Below are positions 45,101 to 55,497 of a stretch of DNA of 64,000 bases, piece by piece. Origin of the DNA: Anarhynchus alexandrinus (lineage: Eukaryota > Chordata > Aves > Charadriiformes > Charadriidae); contig VUYV01000068.1 of NCBI GenBank assembly GCA_008711295.1, forward strand, positions 2,709,721-2,773,720, read 5' to 3'. Position 1 is the first letter of the stretch. Each line of letters opens with the position of its first letter. Below the pieces are notes generated by a model that did no database searches, had not been told where the DNA came from, and saw only the letters and a list, made by a program, of their open reading frames with translations. Made by a program: the position numbers and the translations under genes.

Positions 45101-47990
45101 ACAGGGACTTATACAACTGCTTCATACAATTGCGATGCCTCCACAACATCTCCCATCTTCTCACAAGTGACTTGTGAGATAGCAACATGCCATTTGCAGC
45201 TCTTTAGTCCTTGCATATGTGGCCCAAGCTCTGTTTGCTATCCTTAGCTATTGTCCATTTAGCTTTTAAGTAGAGCTGGTTGGCGAAAAGCAGCTGTGAA
45301 AGCTCTTCGCAGAAACAAGCTACTTCTTAAAAAGATCTTGGGTTCAACAAGTTTTTGCTAAAGATGTCATTCTGGTCATCCTGCGGTGCAGTAAGTAAGG
45401 TTGTTGCCTGCTCTATTCGAAAAACAGAAAAGGTTGTAGTTATTTCTAGAACATAGTGATGGAGATGCTGGGAAAGTGGACACCAGATCTAGAACGGAAA
45501 AACAAAAATGCAGCCTTGTCCCACATATGGGGAGGTTTCGGCCAGCACATACATCACCTGCTTTAGAATAAGGGTAACTTTTTACTGTCTGGGAGTCCCA
45601 ATCTCTTTTGGTTACTCAGTTCTTCTATAATAAAGGAAAAATTAAACTCAAGTTAAAGCTTAAGGCAAATTAAAAACCCCACTGAACTTTGTTCTAGGCA
45701 GAAAGCTCATAGTTGATAGCAGAGTAAGCAGGACATTTTTGCAAAACTAAAGGAATAAGACTTATCCTTCACCATCTGAGATGATATATTATGACACGTT
45801 GGTTCAAAACATCCATAATAAATAAAATGCTGCATCTAAGAATAGTATTCATAGATCATCTCTGACAAGTGTACTGCCCTCCTGGTGCCTCTGTCTTGGG
45901 TGGGATTTGCACTCCAAGTACAGGTAAGATTTACCTTCCCAACTTTCCTTTAAATTGCAATAAATAGCTCATTATTAGCTACATCCACCTCTTTTCTCAT
46001 CCTAAGTTTTGGTTTGACCATCTCTTGCCTTCTGTTTTTAAAGTTTTCTCTTCATGGCCTCCTCCACCCCCACCAACATTTACGCTCAACCAAGTGCAAA
46101 CATGCACCGTGCATTGTCAGGCAATCCCACGGGTGCCAGTCTCTGTCCAACTATCCTGCGTGGGTTTTATCCCCTTTGTGCCTACCTCCTCTCCCGTATA
46201 ACACACGTGCTGAGCAGGTCTGTGCTACAGGCTGCCTCAAGGAGAACAGATTCCTCCTCTTCCTCTCTATTTACATGCTTTAGAGGAGACTTTGGTGGTC
46301 CAACTTCAAGTTGGTTTAAACTAGCTTTGCTGCACTGACTTCAGAGATGCCAAATCAGAGGCAGGCAATCTGGTTTCCTGCCTTCCTGCCGAGTCTCCAT
46401 CTGTTCCCAGCTCTCCACTAGAGACTCTCTTCGCCCCAGCACCAGTCTTTAAAAAGCCAGTCTCTGTTTTCTGCTCTGATTCACCATGAACTATGTCTAC
46501 TGTCCCAGCCAGCATTTGGTGAGCAATGTGTTGGGCAAATCTTGCCCATCACACACACAGGTCCTAATCAGTGGATGTTAAACTACCTCACACACGCAAC
46601 CTACAATCCCATCTATGCCAAAACAGACCCAAGGTCAATCACAAGCACAACAGTTCACATCTCCGTGTGCTGCTTGTAAAGGATACTGCCAGCACAGAGT
46701 CAGCTTTTGCTCCCTCTTTTAATAGGGCAGTTAATACTGACATTTACAGAGTGTTTTTCTAGTATATTTAGGAATTATAACCAACTGCTCCCTGCTAGCC
46801 TATAAAAACCAGGTGACATGCAGTGGTAACTCTTGTCCAGTTACTGCAGCTGGATAATCTAAACCCAGCAAAGCGCACCAGGGAAACAGCACAAATCCTG
46901 ATGGTGAACACCCCTCATAGGCAGCTCCAGGGACTGGCTTCAGCAGGGTCGTATTTCCTTCACATACATATTTTCAGCATTTGTGCTCAGACACCGGTCC
47001 ATCCGAGTCACCAAGTCCTCGCTCTGCTGGGGTGCTTGGCAGAATTCCTTGCAAAAGTAATGAGCCTTCTGGCAAGGCATTGAACAACACTCTTAAGTCA
47101 ACTTCTCAGCTCACCATACAGTAATTCAAGGCCTTAACTTCGCTTCTGTAGCCTGTACACACATGTGAGAGTCACTCAGGATTCAGAACATGAGTGTACA
47201 AGACGCCTTTGAATTGGTGGCTTTACATTTAAAGGTTTAGGTTATTCTTATTTGTCTCAGGCAGTTATACATAAATTTGAATAATAAAAATGAAAAGAAA
47301 CTGAAACAGTATTTTCACTGAAAGATTAATTTCAAAGAGTTACAGATATTGCATCTTACAGAAGTTTCCAAACCTTCTTAAAACCATCTGTACACTTGCA
47401 AAAAGGAAAAGATTTCAGTATCAAGAAGCTCTTTGCAATTATTTGAACTATCCAAGTTATCTGTTTTGGTTTCTTCTCATCAACTGCTAAAATCAATTTA
47501 ACATACAACAGGAAGCCTTAATCATATTTACTTCTGGCAAAAAGACGTTTGTTTGTGACTAAGTTTTTACTGGATAAGATAAATTAATTGTAGGATCTGC
47601 TCAGAGTTCTAAGTACATCATGACGTTTATTAATTTTTCTGTAGCAGCGATCCTACAAGATGTTTTGCAAATGGGGCTAGTATAGTATTATATAACAACC
47701 GTCTTCCCTTCTCTGACCATCCGCAAAGATATAATCTTTATACGTCAGAGGATACTGCCTCCACCAGCTCAGGCAAAGGAGGCTGCGTTAGCAGTAGGCT
47801 TTTAACCTTTGTATGGGGAAAAAATAGCTGTAGGAAGACACAAAAGGGAAGTAATCACCACTGCTACTGTTTATCTAGGATATTATGATCAAGCTCTTTG
47901 TTCAGGCTTATTATCAAGCTCAGTGACTCATTTTGCCTTGTCACATAAAGCATGCGCACTTTCGAGATAAGCAGTAGGAATATTGCTTAC
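42143..47990 (-). other. PGBD5: PGBD5 intron, 5.8 kb
   Basis: This intron has a consensus GTAAGC donor and a CAG acceptor. It includes a pyrimidine-rich tract on the plus strand at about 43945-43997 and many short open frames of no evident meaning. No clear CR1 copy is seen in it. Confidence 0.93.
43945..43997. repeat. polypyrimidine/polypurine tract
   Basis: The plus strand is almost pure C/T for about 50 bases (CTTTCTCCTCTTGCTCTCC and onward), so the PGBD5 transcript strand is purine-rich. Such tracts can form triplex DNA. Here it is simple low-complexity intron sequence. Confidence 0.8.
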
Positions 47991-48186
47991 CTTGTTGAAC
48001 CGGTGAGTAGGCATTGGTCAGAAAACGAAAGTGCCCTTTATTGTACCAGCAGATCAAAGACATGTTTCCCTTCATTCTTATTCTGTACTGCCCTCTGGAC
48101 TGGGGAGTTTCAGGGTTGTTCAGCATGGATGGAGGTAGGCCTGTGCAGTCACTCTTCCTGGTGCTCAGCAACCCACAGCAGTAAAT
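47991..48186 (-). CDS. PGBD5: PGBD5 exon, transposase core
   Basis: This exon encodes [60 protein letters not shown] and SPVQQ, followed by a split Gly, and ends at CAACAAG|GTAAGC. It matches human residues 291-356, part of the RNase H-like transposase domain derived from piggyBac. The start is ambiguous: the minus strand reads CACATGCAGAGATTTAC, so the acceptor may be GCAG| (exon from 48188) or GCAGAG| (exon from 48186). I chose 48186 because, with the donor at 55314, it gives the QGIYCC of the human protein as I recall it. The alternative pair would give QEIYCC. Confidence 0.93.
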
Positions 48187-48335
48187 CTCTGCATGTGAAC
48201 AAAACCATTCCCTATTAGCAAGCCATTGCGTGGACCCAGAAAGCAAGAGCAATGGAGCAAATCTGAATGACCTGACTAGAGAAAGAGCTTGTCCTACAAC
48301 TTTCTGGTCCAACAGATATGTTAGCCAACTGGCCT

Positions 48336-48378
48336 TCTCCTGTAATACCAAAGATTTGTCTCCTGTAATACCAAAGAT
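48336..48378. repeat. 20-bp direct repeat, identical copies
   Basis: TCTCCTGTAATACCAAAGAT occurs at 48336-48355 and again at 48359-48378 with a 3-base spacer, so it is a 23-bp-period tandem duplication. Identity of the copies suggests a recent event. It lies about 150 bases before the PGBD5 exon acceptor, in transcript orientation. Confidence 0.9.
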
Positions 48379-49569
48379 GAATGCCTCTGGAAACTGAGAC
48401 AAGTGCAGAAAGCCTGCTCTCTAGATGAAATGTATCAACATCTCCCGCACAGTCATGACAAAATGACAAGGAGAAGAATTCAGAGTATCTTCCCAACAAT
48501 AACATCTACGATCTGTGCAATAGTCTTTACAACACGTTTAAAATTGGACTGAAAAAAAACCCCAATGGTGATATGCATTATGGAACAAACCAGAATTTAT
48601 GATCCAAGAGTCTTTGATGTTTAACTACAAGAATAAATTGTGGAGGGAGCAGGGAGGTAGTGGAAGCTATAGCGTCTTAGATGTTAACTGAAATAAATTC
48701 TCCTACATGAGTCCCATGATGCTTTTAATCACGATATATATAGCTGACAAACTCTGGTTTAATCTACTGCTTCACTGTGCTGCCCAGTTCTTGATTTTCA
48801 GCTCACTACTCCTTACAACTGCATCATCTGTTTTGTTAAGGAAATGCTGCTTAAGCAATTAAGAACCACTGAAACCACTGGTTGATTTAAAAAATGCATG
48901 TGTCAGAAGGATGGATAAGATGGAAATACAAGTTTAATGAAAATGGATTTTAGGGAAAGGAGATAAACCAAACAGTGCCCTAGTTGAGTGAGCACTGATC
49001 TTGTCCTGCACAGACGCCAGAGGCTCCACAGGTGATGCACTCTGCTGCTCACAGCTTCTTGGCCTTTTCATATGTGAAAGAGGCAATGAATAAAATCCAA
49101 CACCACAAAACATGTCTCAATGAAGCCAGGTGGGCACAAACAAGATTTGGAAGCAACATTAATAATGACAATGCTTGAATTTGTCATTAGGCTGTGAAAT
49201 AATAATTCTGTTAGTCCAAGAGAAGCAGATCTTCTTGATCAAATTAAGTGAACTCAAGGAAACCTCGGACGGAAATTTCCTCAGTCTCCCTAGGTTTTGT
49301 GTTAACCCACCTAAGTGGAAAAAAATACAGGCATGGAAGCAGGTGACATCTGTGCAGGACTTTCATATGGCAGCAGACACTTGCGGTAGTTTAAAGCTCA
49401 TCTGTCAGCTAAGTCTACTTGATCAAATTTTTCATCATGCTGGATTTTGCACATTGGATAACTGGATATCCTTACTGGGAAAATGCTAAGTCAGACTGCA
49501 GTGTCTGGCTTCCCCTGAGCATGACACCTCTGTTCTTGGGGTCTTCTGCCTCTGCCTTTCTGGAATGAC

Positions 49570-49640
49570 CTAAGCTCTTGAGTGCAGGTGCAGCCTTTGT
49601 CCTTGGTTCATATAGTGCCTGGCATGCTGAGCATTCCCTC
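49570..49640 (+). mobile_element. possible old CR1/L3-type LINE tail
   Basis: The words AAGCTCTTGAGTGCAGG ... CCTTTGTCCTTGGTTC ... AGTGCCTGGCATG resemble the 3' ends of very old L2/L3/CR1-type LINEs shared by land vertebrates, which contain a gcagggactgtctt and a gtgcctagcac element. The copy is short and worn. Confidence 0.35.
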
Positions 49641-49767
49641 AACAGCAAACAAATACTACAGGAATACTAATATAACAATTGCTAATAATCATGAATTGGT
49701 CCAGTTGCTGTGGGCAGGTCTACAAGGAGCTAAGGCTCTTCCATCAGAAATTTGAGATGCTCACGTC

Positions 49768-50077
49768 ACAAGAAGGCTGGAGAGGGACTTTTTACAAAGG
49801 CATGTAGGGATAAGATGAGGGGTAATGGCTTCAAACTGGAAGAGGGTAGATTTAGAATGGGTATTAGGAAAAAGTTTTTCATTATGAGGGTGGTGAGGCA
49901 CTGGAACGGGTTGTCCAGGAAAGCTGTGGATGCCCCATCCCTGGAAGTGTTCAAGGCCAGGTTGGATGGGTCTTTGAGCAACCCAGTCCAGCGGAAGGTG
50001 TCCCTGCCCACGGCAGGGAGATTGGAACTCGATGATCTTTAAGGTCCCTTCCAACCTAAACCATTCTATGATTCTAA
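49768..50077 (+). mobile_element. CR1 LINE, 5'-truncated, with open end of ORF2
   Basis: This CR1 3' end begins AAGGCTGGAGAGGGACTTTT and ends with CCATTCTATGATTCTAAG. A frame at 49752-50042 stays open and reads through [19 protein letters not shown] and [18 protein letters not shown], the usual C-terminus of the CR1 ORF2 (reverse transcriptase) protein. It is antisense to PGBD5. The upstream endonuclease and polymerase parts are missing, so it cannot move on its own. Confidence 0.93.
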
Positions 50078-51884
50078 GAAGGTCAACCAACACAGCAATG
50101 GGGCAACTTAATTCTGAAGGTGGAAATCCGTACTCCATCAGTTATTTCTAATGAATGAATCAGCCCCTGGTAAGTTTCTTTCACAGAAGATGAGAAAAAC
50201 CTGATGGCAACAGGCTCACAATCCATATAGAAGGAACTGCACCTCCCGTGGAAGGCTTTTTTTTTTTTTTAATTTCTTGTCTTGCTAAAAGGTACACAAA
50301 CAGTGTAGGTCACGTACTTGCAAACTTTGGCATTAACATAGCAAACTTTTAGAAAGCTTTCTTCTAGTCAATATTAAGATCTTCCTGCTCTGATAACAAG
50401 CAAGCCTGAGAAAAATTTCCTTAGCTGCCTAAAGTTTATGAGTCACTGAAGGGTGATACTTACTCTCTCCAGGAGACTGCAATGGTATAAAACCAAGCTA
50501 ATAACTACATTATTGTGCTAGAGCTTCAAAATAGCAACAGCCACCTCTGAGATGCCTGTAATAATTAATTGTAGGTTTTCTTTTAGCTCAGGCAATAAGC
50601 CTGCAGAAAGCTTCCAGCAGATGTTTCACTCCTCACACAGAATAATGGGAACCATTTCCTCTCTCAGGAACACACTGCGGAACCTTCCTGCTGTACAGCC
50701 TAGAAAAGTGCAGCACTTCTGCAGATTTACTAGCGTCTCTCATCGTGGATGACACCCTTAATCTGTAGAGTTTTTTAAAACCACCCAGTTACTATAGCAA
50801 TAGAAGCAATAAAAATTATGCCCATCTGGCTCAATGAAGTTTTTGTGTGTAATTAAATCAGAATCACAACAGGTGTTTGCCACATACACAGGAGTCAGCA
50901 GATACAGGGTGTCCTCCTCTGGTCTTCTTAAGCCGTAACTGCAATATAAATGCATATACCTAAACTAGCTTAGCAAAGATGAGGAAATGTGGTGTAGTCA
51001 CCCAAGATTCATTCTCAGGGTCTCCAGGCCCCAGACAGCTTGTGCTGAAGTCTGTTTCACCACCTCTTTCTTAGTACCATTTGCAAAGGCAGCCAGGCTA
51101 GAGTTAGTTCAGGCAAAAATGCACATTCTGCAATCATTTACCCTGCGTGCAACGCTAGGTCAAATCAGAGCTAGGGCAACTGGTGGGCTTGTCGTGGGAA
51201 GGAGATGAGAGCTTGCTTTAGTCCATGTGCTGGAGTCGCAGGATCCTGCAAAGCTTGTGGGAGTGCCATGGTCGCCCCGGCCGGCAACTCCTGCAGCTTT
51301 GCCAACCCACTCTGCAGGACAGCAGCTCCTGCTGGTTCAGAAAGTGCAAAAGGGACTTTTGGAGATCACATGTTTAAGGGAAGCATGGGACATGGGGCTT
51401 TAGGAGGTGCTGTCCTCTGTAATGGACAACACCAATGCTTAAAGGGGAAAAAAAAAAAGAGATGGGCGCTATGAATGCCAATCACAGCAAATAACAATGA
51501 CAGCTGTCTGCTCGCAGAACAGAGAATTTGGGGCATTTCAGTGCAGGTTTCCAGTTCTATTCAGAGGCCAGAGAAAGAAACGCTTTGTGTGTCCCCTGAA
51601 GAGAGGTCTGTTCAGGTTTTTGGTTTTGAAAAAGATCAAAGTGGCCTGTCTTATTTTCTGAAGTTTTCTCAGCTCTTGGTGTCTTCATAGATTGTAGAAT
51701 TATGTTCACCGACTTCCCTTTATATTACTAGGTACATATCCTCTACTGTGATACAGTGAAGGTGCTGCACAGCAGGCTTTCAGTAAAGAACACTGTTTTT
51801 TGCAGTAATGCATGTGCGATTTAGGGTTGGAAAAAGCAAACAATAGTTAAGGTTCCACAAAACTCTTCATAGGAACACAGGATC

Positions 51885-52540
51885 CTATGGATTAAAGGAT
51901 AATTCAGGTTGGTAGGCAACTCGGGAGGCCTTTAGTCCCATCTCCTGCCTAGAGGGTGAGCTCTAAGGTCAGACAGCGCTGCTCAGGGCTTTATCTTCTC
52001 TGGGCTTAAAACGTCCAAGGACAGAGACTGCACAACCAGTCTGGGCATCCTGCTCCACTGCCCTCAGGAAAAACCTTACAGCTAGTCTGAACTACTTCTT
52101 TTGTTTCAGCTTCTCTGTTGTTTTTCATCCTTCCACGATGCACCACCGTGAAAAGCCAGCTCCATTCTCTCAATAACCTCCTCAGGGTAGTGTAAGGCTG
52201 CTGTTGGGTCCCCCTGAAGCCTTCTCTTCTCAGGCTGAACAAGCGCAGTTCCCTTCCCATAGCGGAGCATGTGATCCAGCCCCTGGGGAGGTTGGTGGCC
52301 CTCTGCTGAACTTACTCCAGTTTATTGATACCTTTCATATACTGGGGGGGGGAAGTTGTCCAAAACTGTGCTGAGTAGGAGGCAATACACATGGTGAGTA
52401 GGAGGCAATAATCGCCTCCCTCAGTCTGCAGGCTACAGTCCTGTTAACACAGCCCAGGACAGTGTTGACCATCTTTGCTGCCAAGGCACGCTGCTGACTC
52501 ATCTTCAACTTGCTACCAAGACCCTCAGGTCCTTTTCATC
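51885..52540 (-). mobile_element. CR1 LINE, older subfamily, antisense on plus strand
   Basis: Plus-strand landmarks of an inverted CR1 copy appear in order: AAGGACAGAGACTGCACAAC, ATGCACCACCGTGAAAAGCC, CTGAAGCCTTCTCTTCTCAG, GGCCCTCTGCTGAACTTACT, TTTATTGATACCTTTCATAT and GCTGCCAAGGCACGCTGCTG. The order and orientation are those of the CR1 ORF2 end and 3'UTR on the minus strand. It is more diverged and longer than the other three copies, so it comes from a different and probably older subfamily. It carries an internal 23-bp-period duplication near 52372-52410. Confidence 0.9.
52372..52410. repeat. tandem duplication inside CR1
   Basis: TGAGTAGGAGGCAATA is present at 52372-52387 and 52395-52410. 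The repeat interrupts the normal CR1 order and so arose after insertion or within this lineage. Confidence 0.85.
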
Positions 52541-55121
52541 AAGAATTTTGAGAGGAACGAATGTATTTTTGGTGGGTGCCCATTTCTAGATTTTCCAGAA
52601 TTTCCTTTCGTTCCCTTAAATATCAGTTTAGCTTCCCCAAAAGTTTACAGTTTCTAAGCATTAGCTTATTTAAATCTCCCCCCATTTCTCTGTTGATAGT
52701 TACAAAAACCCCCAAACAACATAAAGCAGTTAAGATCAATTCTAACTTCTTTTTGTTTTCAGTTCTCAGTGGGATCTTTCTCTTTCCACCACTGATCCCG
52801 CTCTAGCCCAGAAACAAAATTTTCTTAAACAAGAAAAGTAAATTTGTCAGTTTAAGAATGGGTCTTGAACTGTCATGAGCACCTGAGCATAGATGTTCTT
52901 CAACAGGTTTTTGTGACACTTCTTAGTCATGATGTGGCCCTGTTTAGATTTAGTTGGCCATACACCAAAAAAGCATTAAGGTCATTGCTGAGGATGACTG
53001 TGTGATACATGAGGAGAGATCTCTCTTGCTAAGTTCAGGCTTCTCTGCCTGCCTCTCCCCAAATGTCCTGCCAATGCAGTAGGATCCCAGCAGGTGCTGG
53101 CAATACATTAGCTGTTTTGCAGCAGAGTCAGTAGACACCATCTCCTCCCAGGGCTCTTACCAACTTCACCACTGCTTGACATCTCTAGCAGTGTCACATC
53201 TCTCCCAGTGTCTCGTAATCCTTCCAGTTCAATATCCCCCTGCCAAACCTGTGAGCTAGCCCCTAGTGCCCCATGGCACACACAGACAATCCCATGGCCT
53301 TATTAAACAGAAACACTTTCAGTGTTCTCTGCATAATCTTCTTTATATAGGAGTGCCACACTATTGTGCAAAGCAAATAAACCTGCTATCTAAGTGTCCA
53401 ACCCATAGCTTCATCCCTAGGAAGGTGATAGCATGTACCAGATCAGAAATCTAATTTTGGAAGCAGCTGTCAAATATCATAAAAAAGTCTTATGGAGCCA
53501 TATAACAAATCATGAACCAAACTGAAATCCCAGTATAGCATTAACACATCTGATCAGATACTAAATCAAAATTGCATGCTTTAAAAAGACATTACTGAAT
53601 TTGCTACCTGCTGGAAACTCTTAATTTGAATGACCTGTTCAATGTAAAGCCCATGAATAATTCACCCCTGTGAACAATCTGAATTATTTGTAAGTAATAA
53701 GCACTCAGCTGGTTTGGTAGCCAAGCATCTTTTTCACCAGAGTTATGGACCAACTGGGTCATGCCATATTGTTTTTATCCTTCCCCAGCTGAGCATAAAG
53801 GGTGCAACTGAGCAGTCAAGTTTTTGTCTGTCAGTCTCTGTATTTAAACCTGACACATCTCAGGTACTAAGAGTATGTGGGTTATCCTTTAAATTCTTTG
53901 AACCCCCATTTTGCATCATTGTTTTCGTGGTCTTAAAATGTAATGCTTATAATCAGCTGTGAAGAGAGTTGTTTCCTAAAGAACAGTCTCTGCTCAGAGG
54001 AAAAACTCTAATGCGCTACAAATATGCTTGACTTCTTTCCCATTTGGTTGTTTGCAGCATTTGGGAAACCATGACTCTTTTGTGAGAATATGGTGATATT
54101 CTACTGTACTCTGAGCTTCTAGCTTACCTAAAATAAGGTAGGAGTTAAGTCCTGAGCACGGAGCTCAACAGAGACAGCCCTCAGTGCCACCAGAGTCTGA
54201 AGTGCTCAGCTACAGCACTGGTGCAGCTCACTGGCGTTCTCATTTTAAATGAGAATCAAGTTATTGTCTCAATTCCCAGTCTTTCCCCCTGCTTTGGGCC
54301 ATGTTTCATTAATATAATGCTCTAAGTGGGTTCAATTTTCTGCAATGCCGAAAAAACATGCCAAACGCAAAACTCAGTCGTCAGTGGTGTGTTGAAAAGG
54401 GAAATGGCCCCGCAGCCTCCTTGCACGTGATGCATAATGGCAGCCTCCAGTCTTACTGCTACAAAGGATCCATTCTACGCACCACACCGCCTCTGAATGG
54501 CTGTGATGACTGAAGAATGAGCCAAGAGTTACACTGAGATGAGTTATAACTGACTGTCAGCAGTGCAGGAGACTAATTTAAGGGGAGTCACGAGTCCTCA
54601 GCGTTTCTGAAAGCAAAGTAACACATGGCTTTTCCACACCCAAGGGGAGGGGGCATTTGACAGAGAGGATGTTCTGGGATTACTCTCTGCACTAGCAAGA
54701 AACTAGCTGGGAGAGCCATATCAACAGACATTCTTCTGGCAAGCCTGCTTTTGCTAATGTAGAGTTTATCATGCTTTCAAAACTAAAAACTGTCCTACCA
54801 TGGCATGTTGATACCAGCAAAAAAAAAAAAAAAGCAAACTTTGCTATGGCTTTTACAACGGTATAAAATGTCATCTAGAGAAGTCACATCTTTAACAGAT
54901 ATTAAACCAGCAAGGACTTCTAAGGCACACCTTAAAGGATTCATCCCATCCCTAGTCTTTCACAATGGGAACAGAAAAATCACAGGCAGCAAGGAAATCC
55001 CTTGAAAAGTTCCCCAGGCCATATAGGAGATTAGACCTCACATTTTCAAGGCAAAGAACAAAAGCAAGTGCTTTAAATAACCTTATTTAAAATGTTTTTA
55101 CACCCTTGTTTTAAACTTTAA

Positions 55122-55149
55122 GAAGATTTAAAGAGGAAGATTTAAAGAG
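55122..55149. repeat. perfect 14-bp tandem duplication
   Basis: GAAGATTTAAAGAG occurs twice without spacer, in the PGBD5 intron about 170 bases downstream (minus strand) of an exon. Confidence 0.9.
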
Positions 55150-55314
55150 CAACTTAGAAAGTCCTTTTCATGACTGAGAACTTTTCTTAGAGATGACCAA
55201 CTTATCTATACAAGGAACTGAAGTATCAGTGAAGCCTTTTGGGCATTTTTTAACTTAGTGGCAGGAGGTCCCGAGGTCTGTCATCATTAAAACCCAGTGA
55301 GTCACCCGATACAC

Positions 55315-55497
55315 ACCTTGCTTCTCAAATTCTTCAAAGAGATTCAGGCTGGTAATGCTTGGGCCAGTGAAGATGATGTAGTTCTTCCCAGAGGCGTTCT
55401 GACAAAGGCTTTTGGCCACCATACTGTGAAGCTGCGGTTTGTTCTTCAAAGCATCCAGCCCGTCAGCACCACTCCCTTCTTTGAGATGGACATAAAT
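55315..55497 (-). CDS. PGBD5: PGBD5 exon, transposase core
   Basis: This exon is 61 codons in phase 0, entered after TTCTCGTTTAAG. It encodes [60 protein letters not shown] and G, matching human residues 230-290. It forms part of the RNase H-like transposase core between the second and third proposed catalytic Asp. The donor is ambiguous: GGT|GTGTAT (exon end 55315, chosen to keep QG) or CAAG|GTGTGT (exon end 55317), and the second looks the stronger splice site. Either choice stays in frame if paired with the matching acceptor at 48186 or 48188. Confidence 0.93.

Larger units (their letters stand above)
48187..55314 (-). other. PGBD5: PGBD5 intron, 7.1 kb, with two CR1 copies
   Basis: This intron contains CR1 fragments at 49768-50077 (+) and 51885-52540 (-), a perfect 20-bp direct repeat at 48336-48378, a 14-bp tandem duplication at 55122-55149, and a weak old LINE tail near 49.6 kb. 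No exon or RNA gene was recognised within it. Confidence 0.92.

Noticed and set aside
47941..48402. 153-codon minus-strand frame treated as a whole gene
   Set aside because: Only 47991-48186 matches PGBD5. The upstream extension runs into intron beyond a clear acceptor, and the downstream extension runs past the GTAAGC donor.
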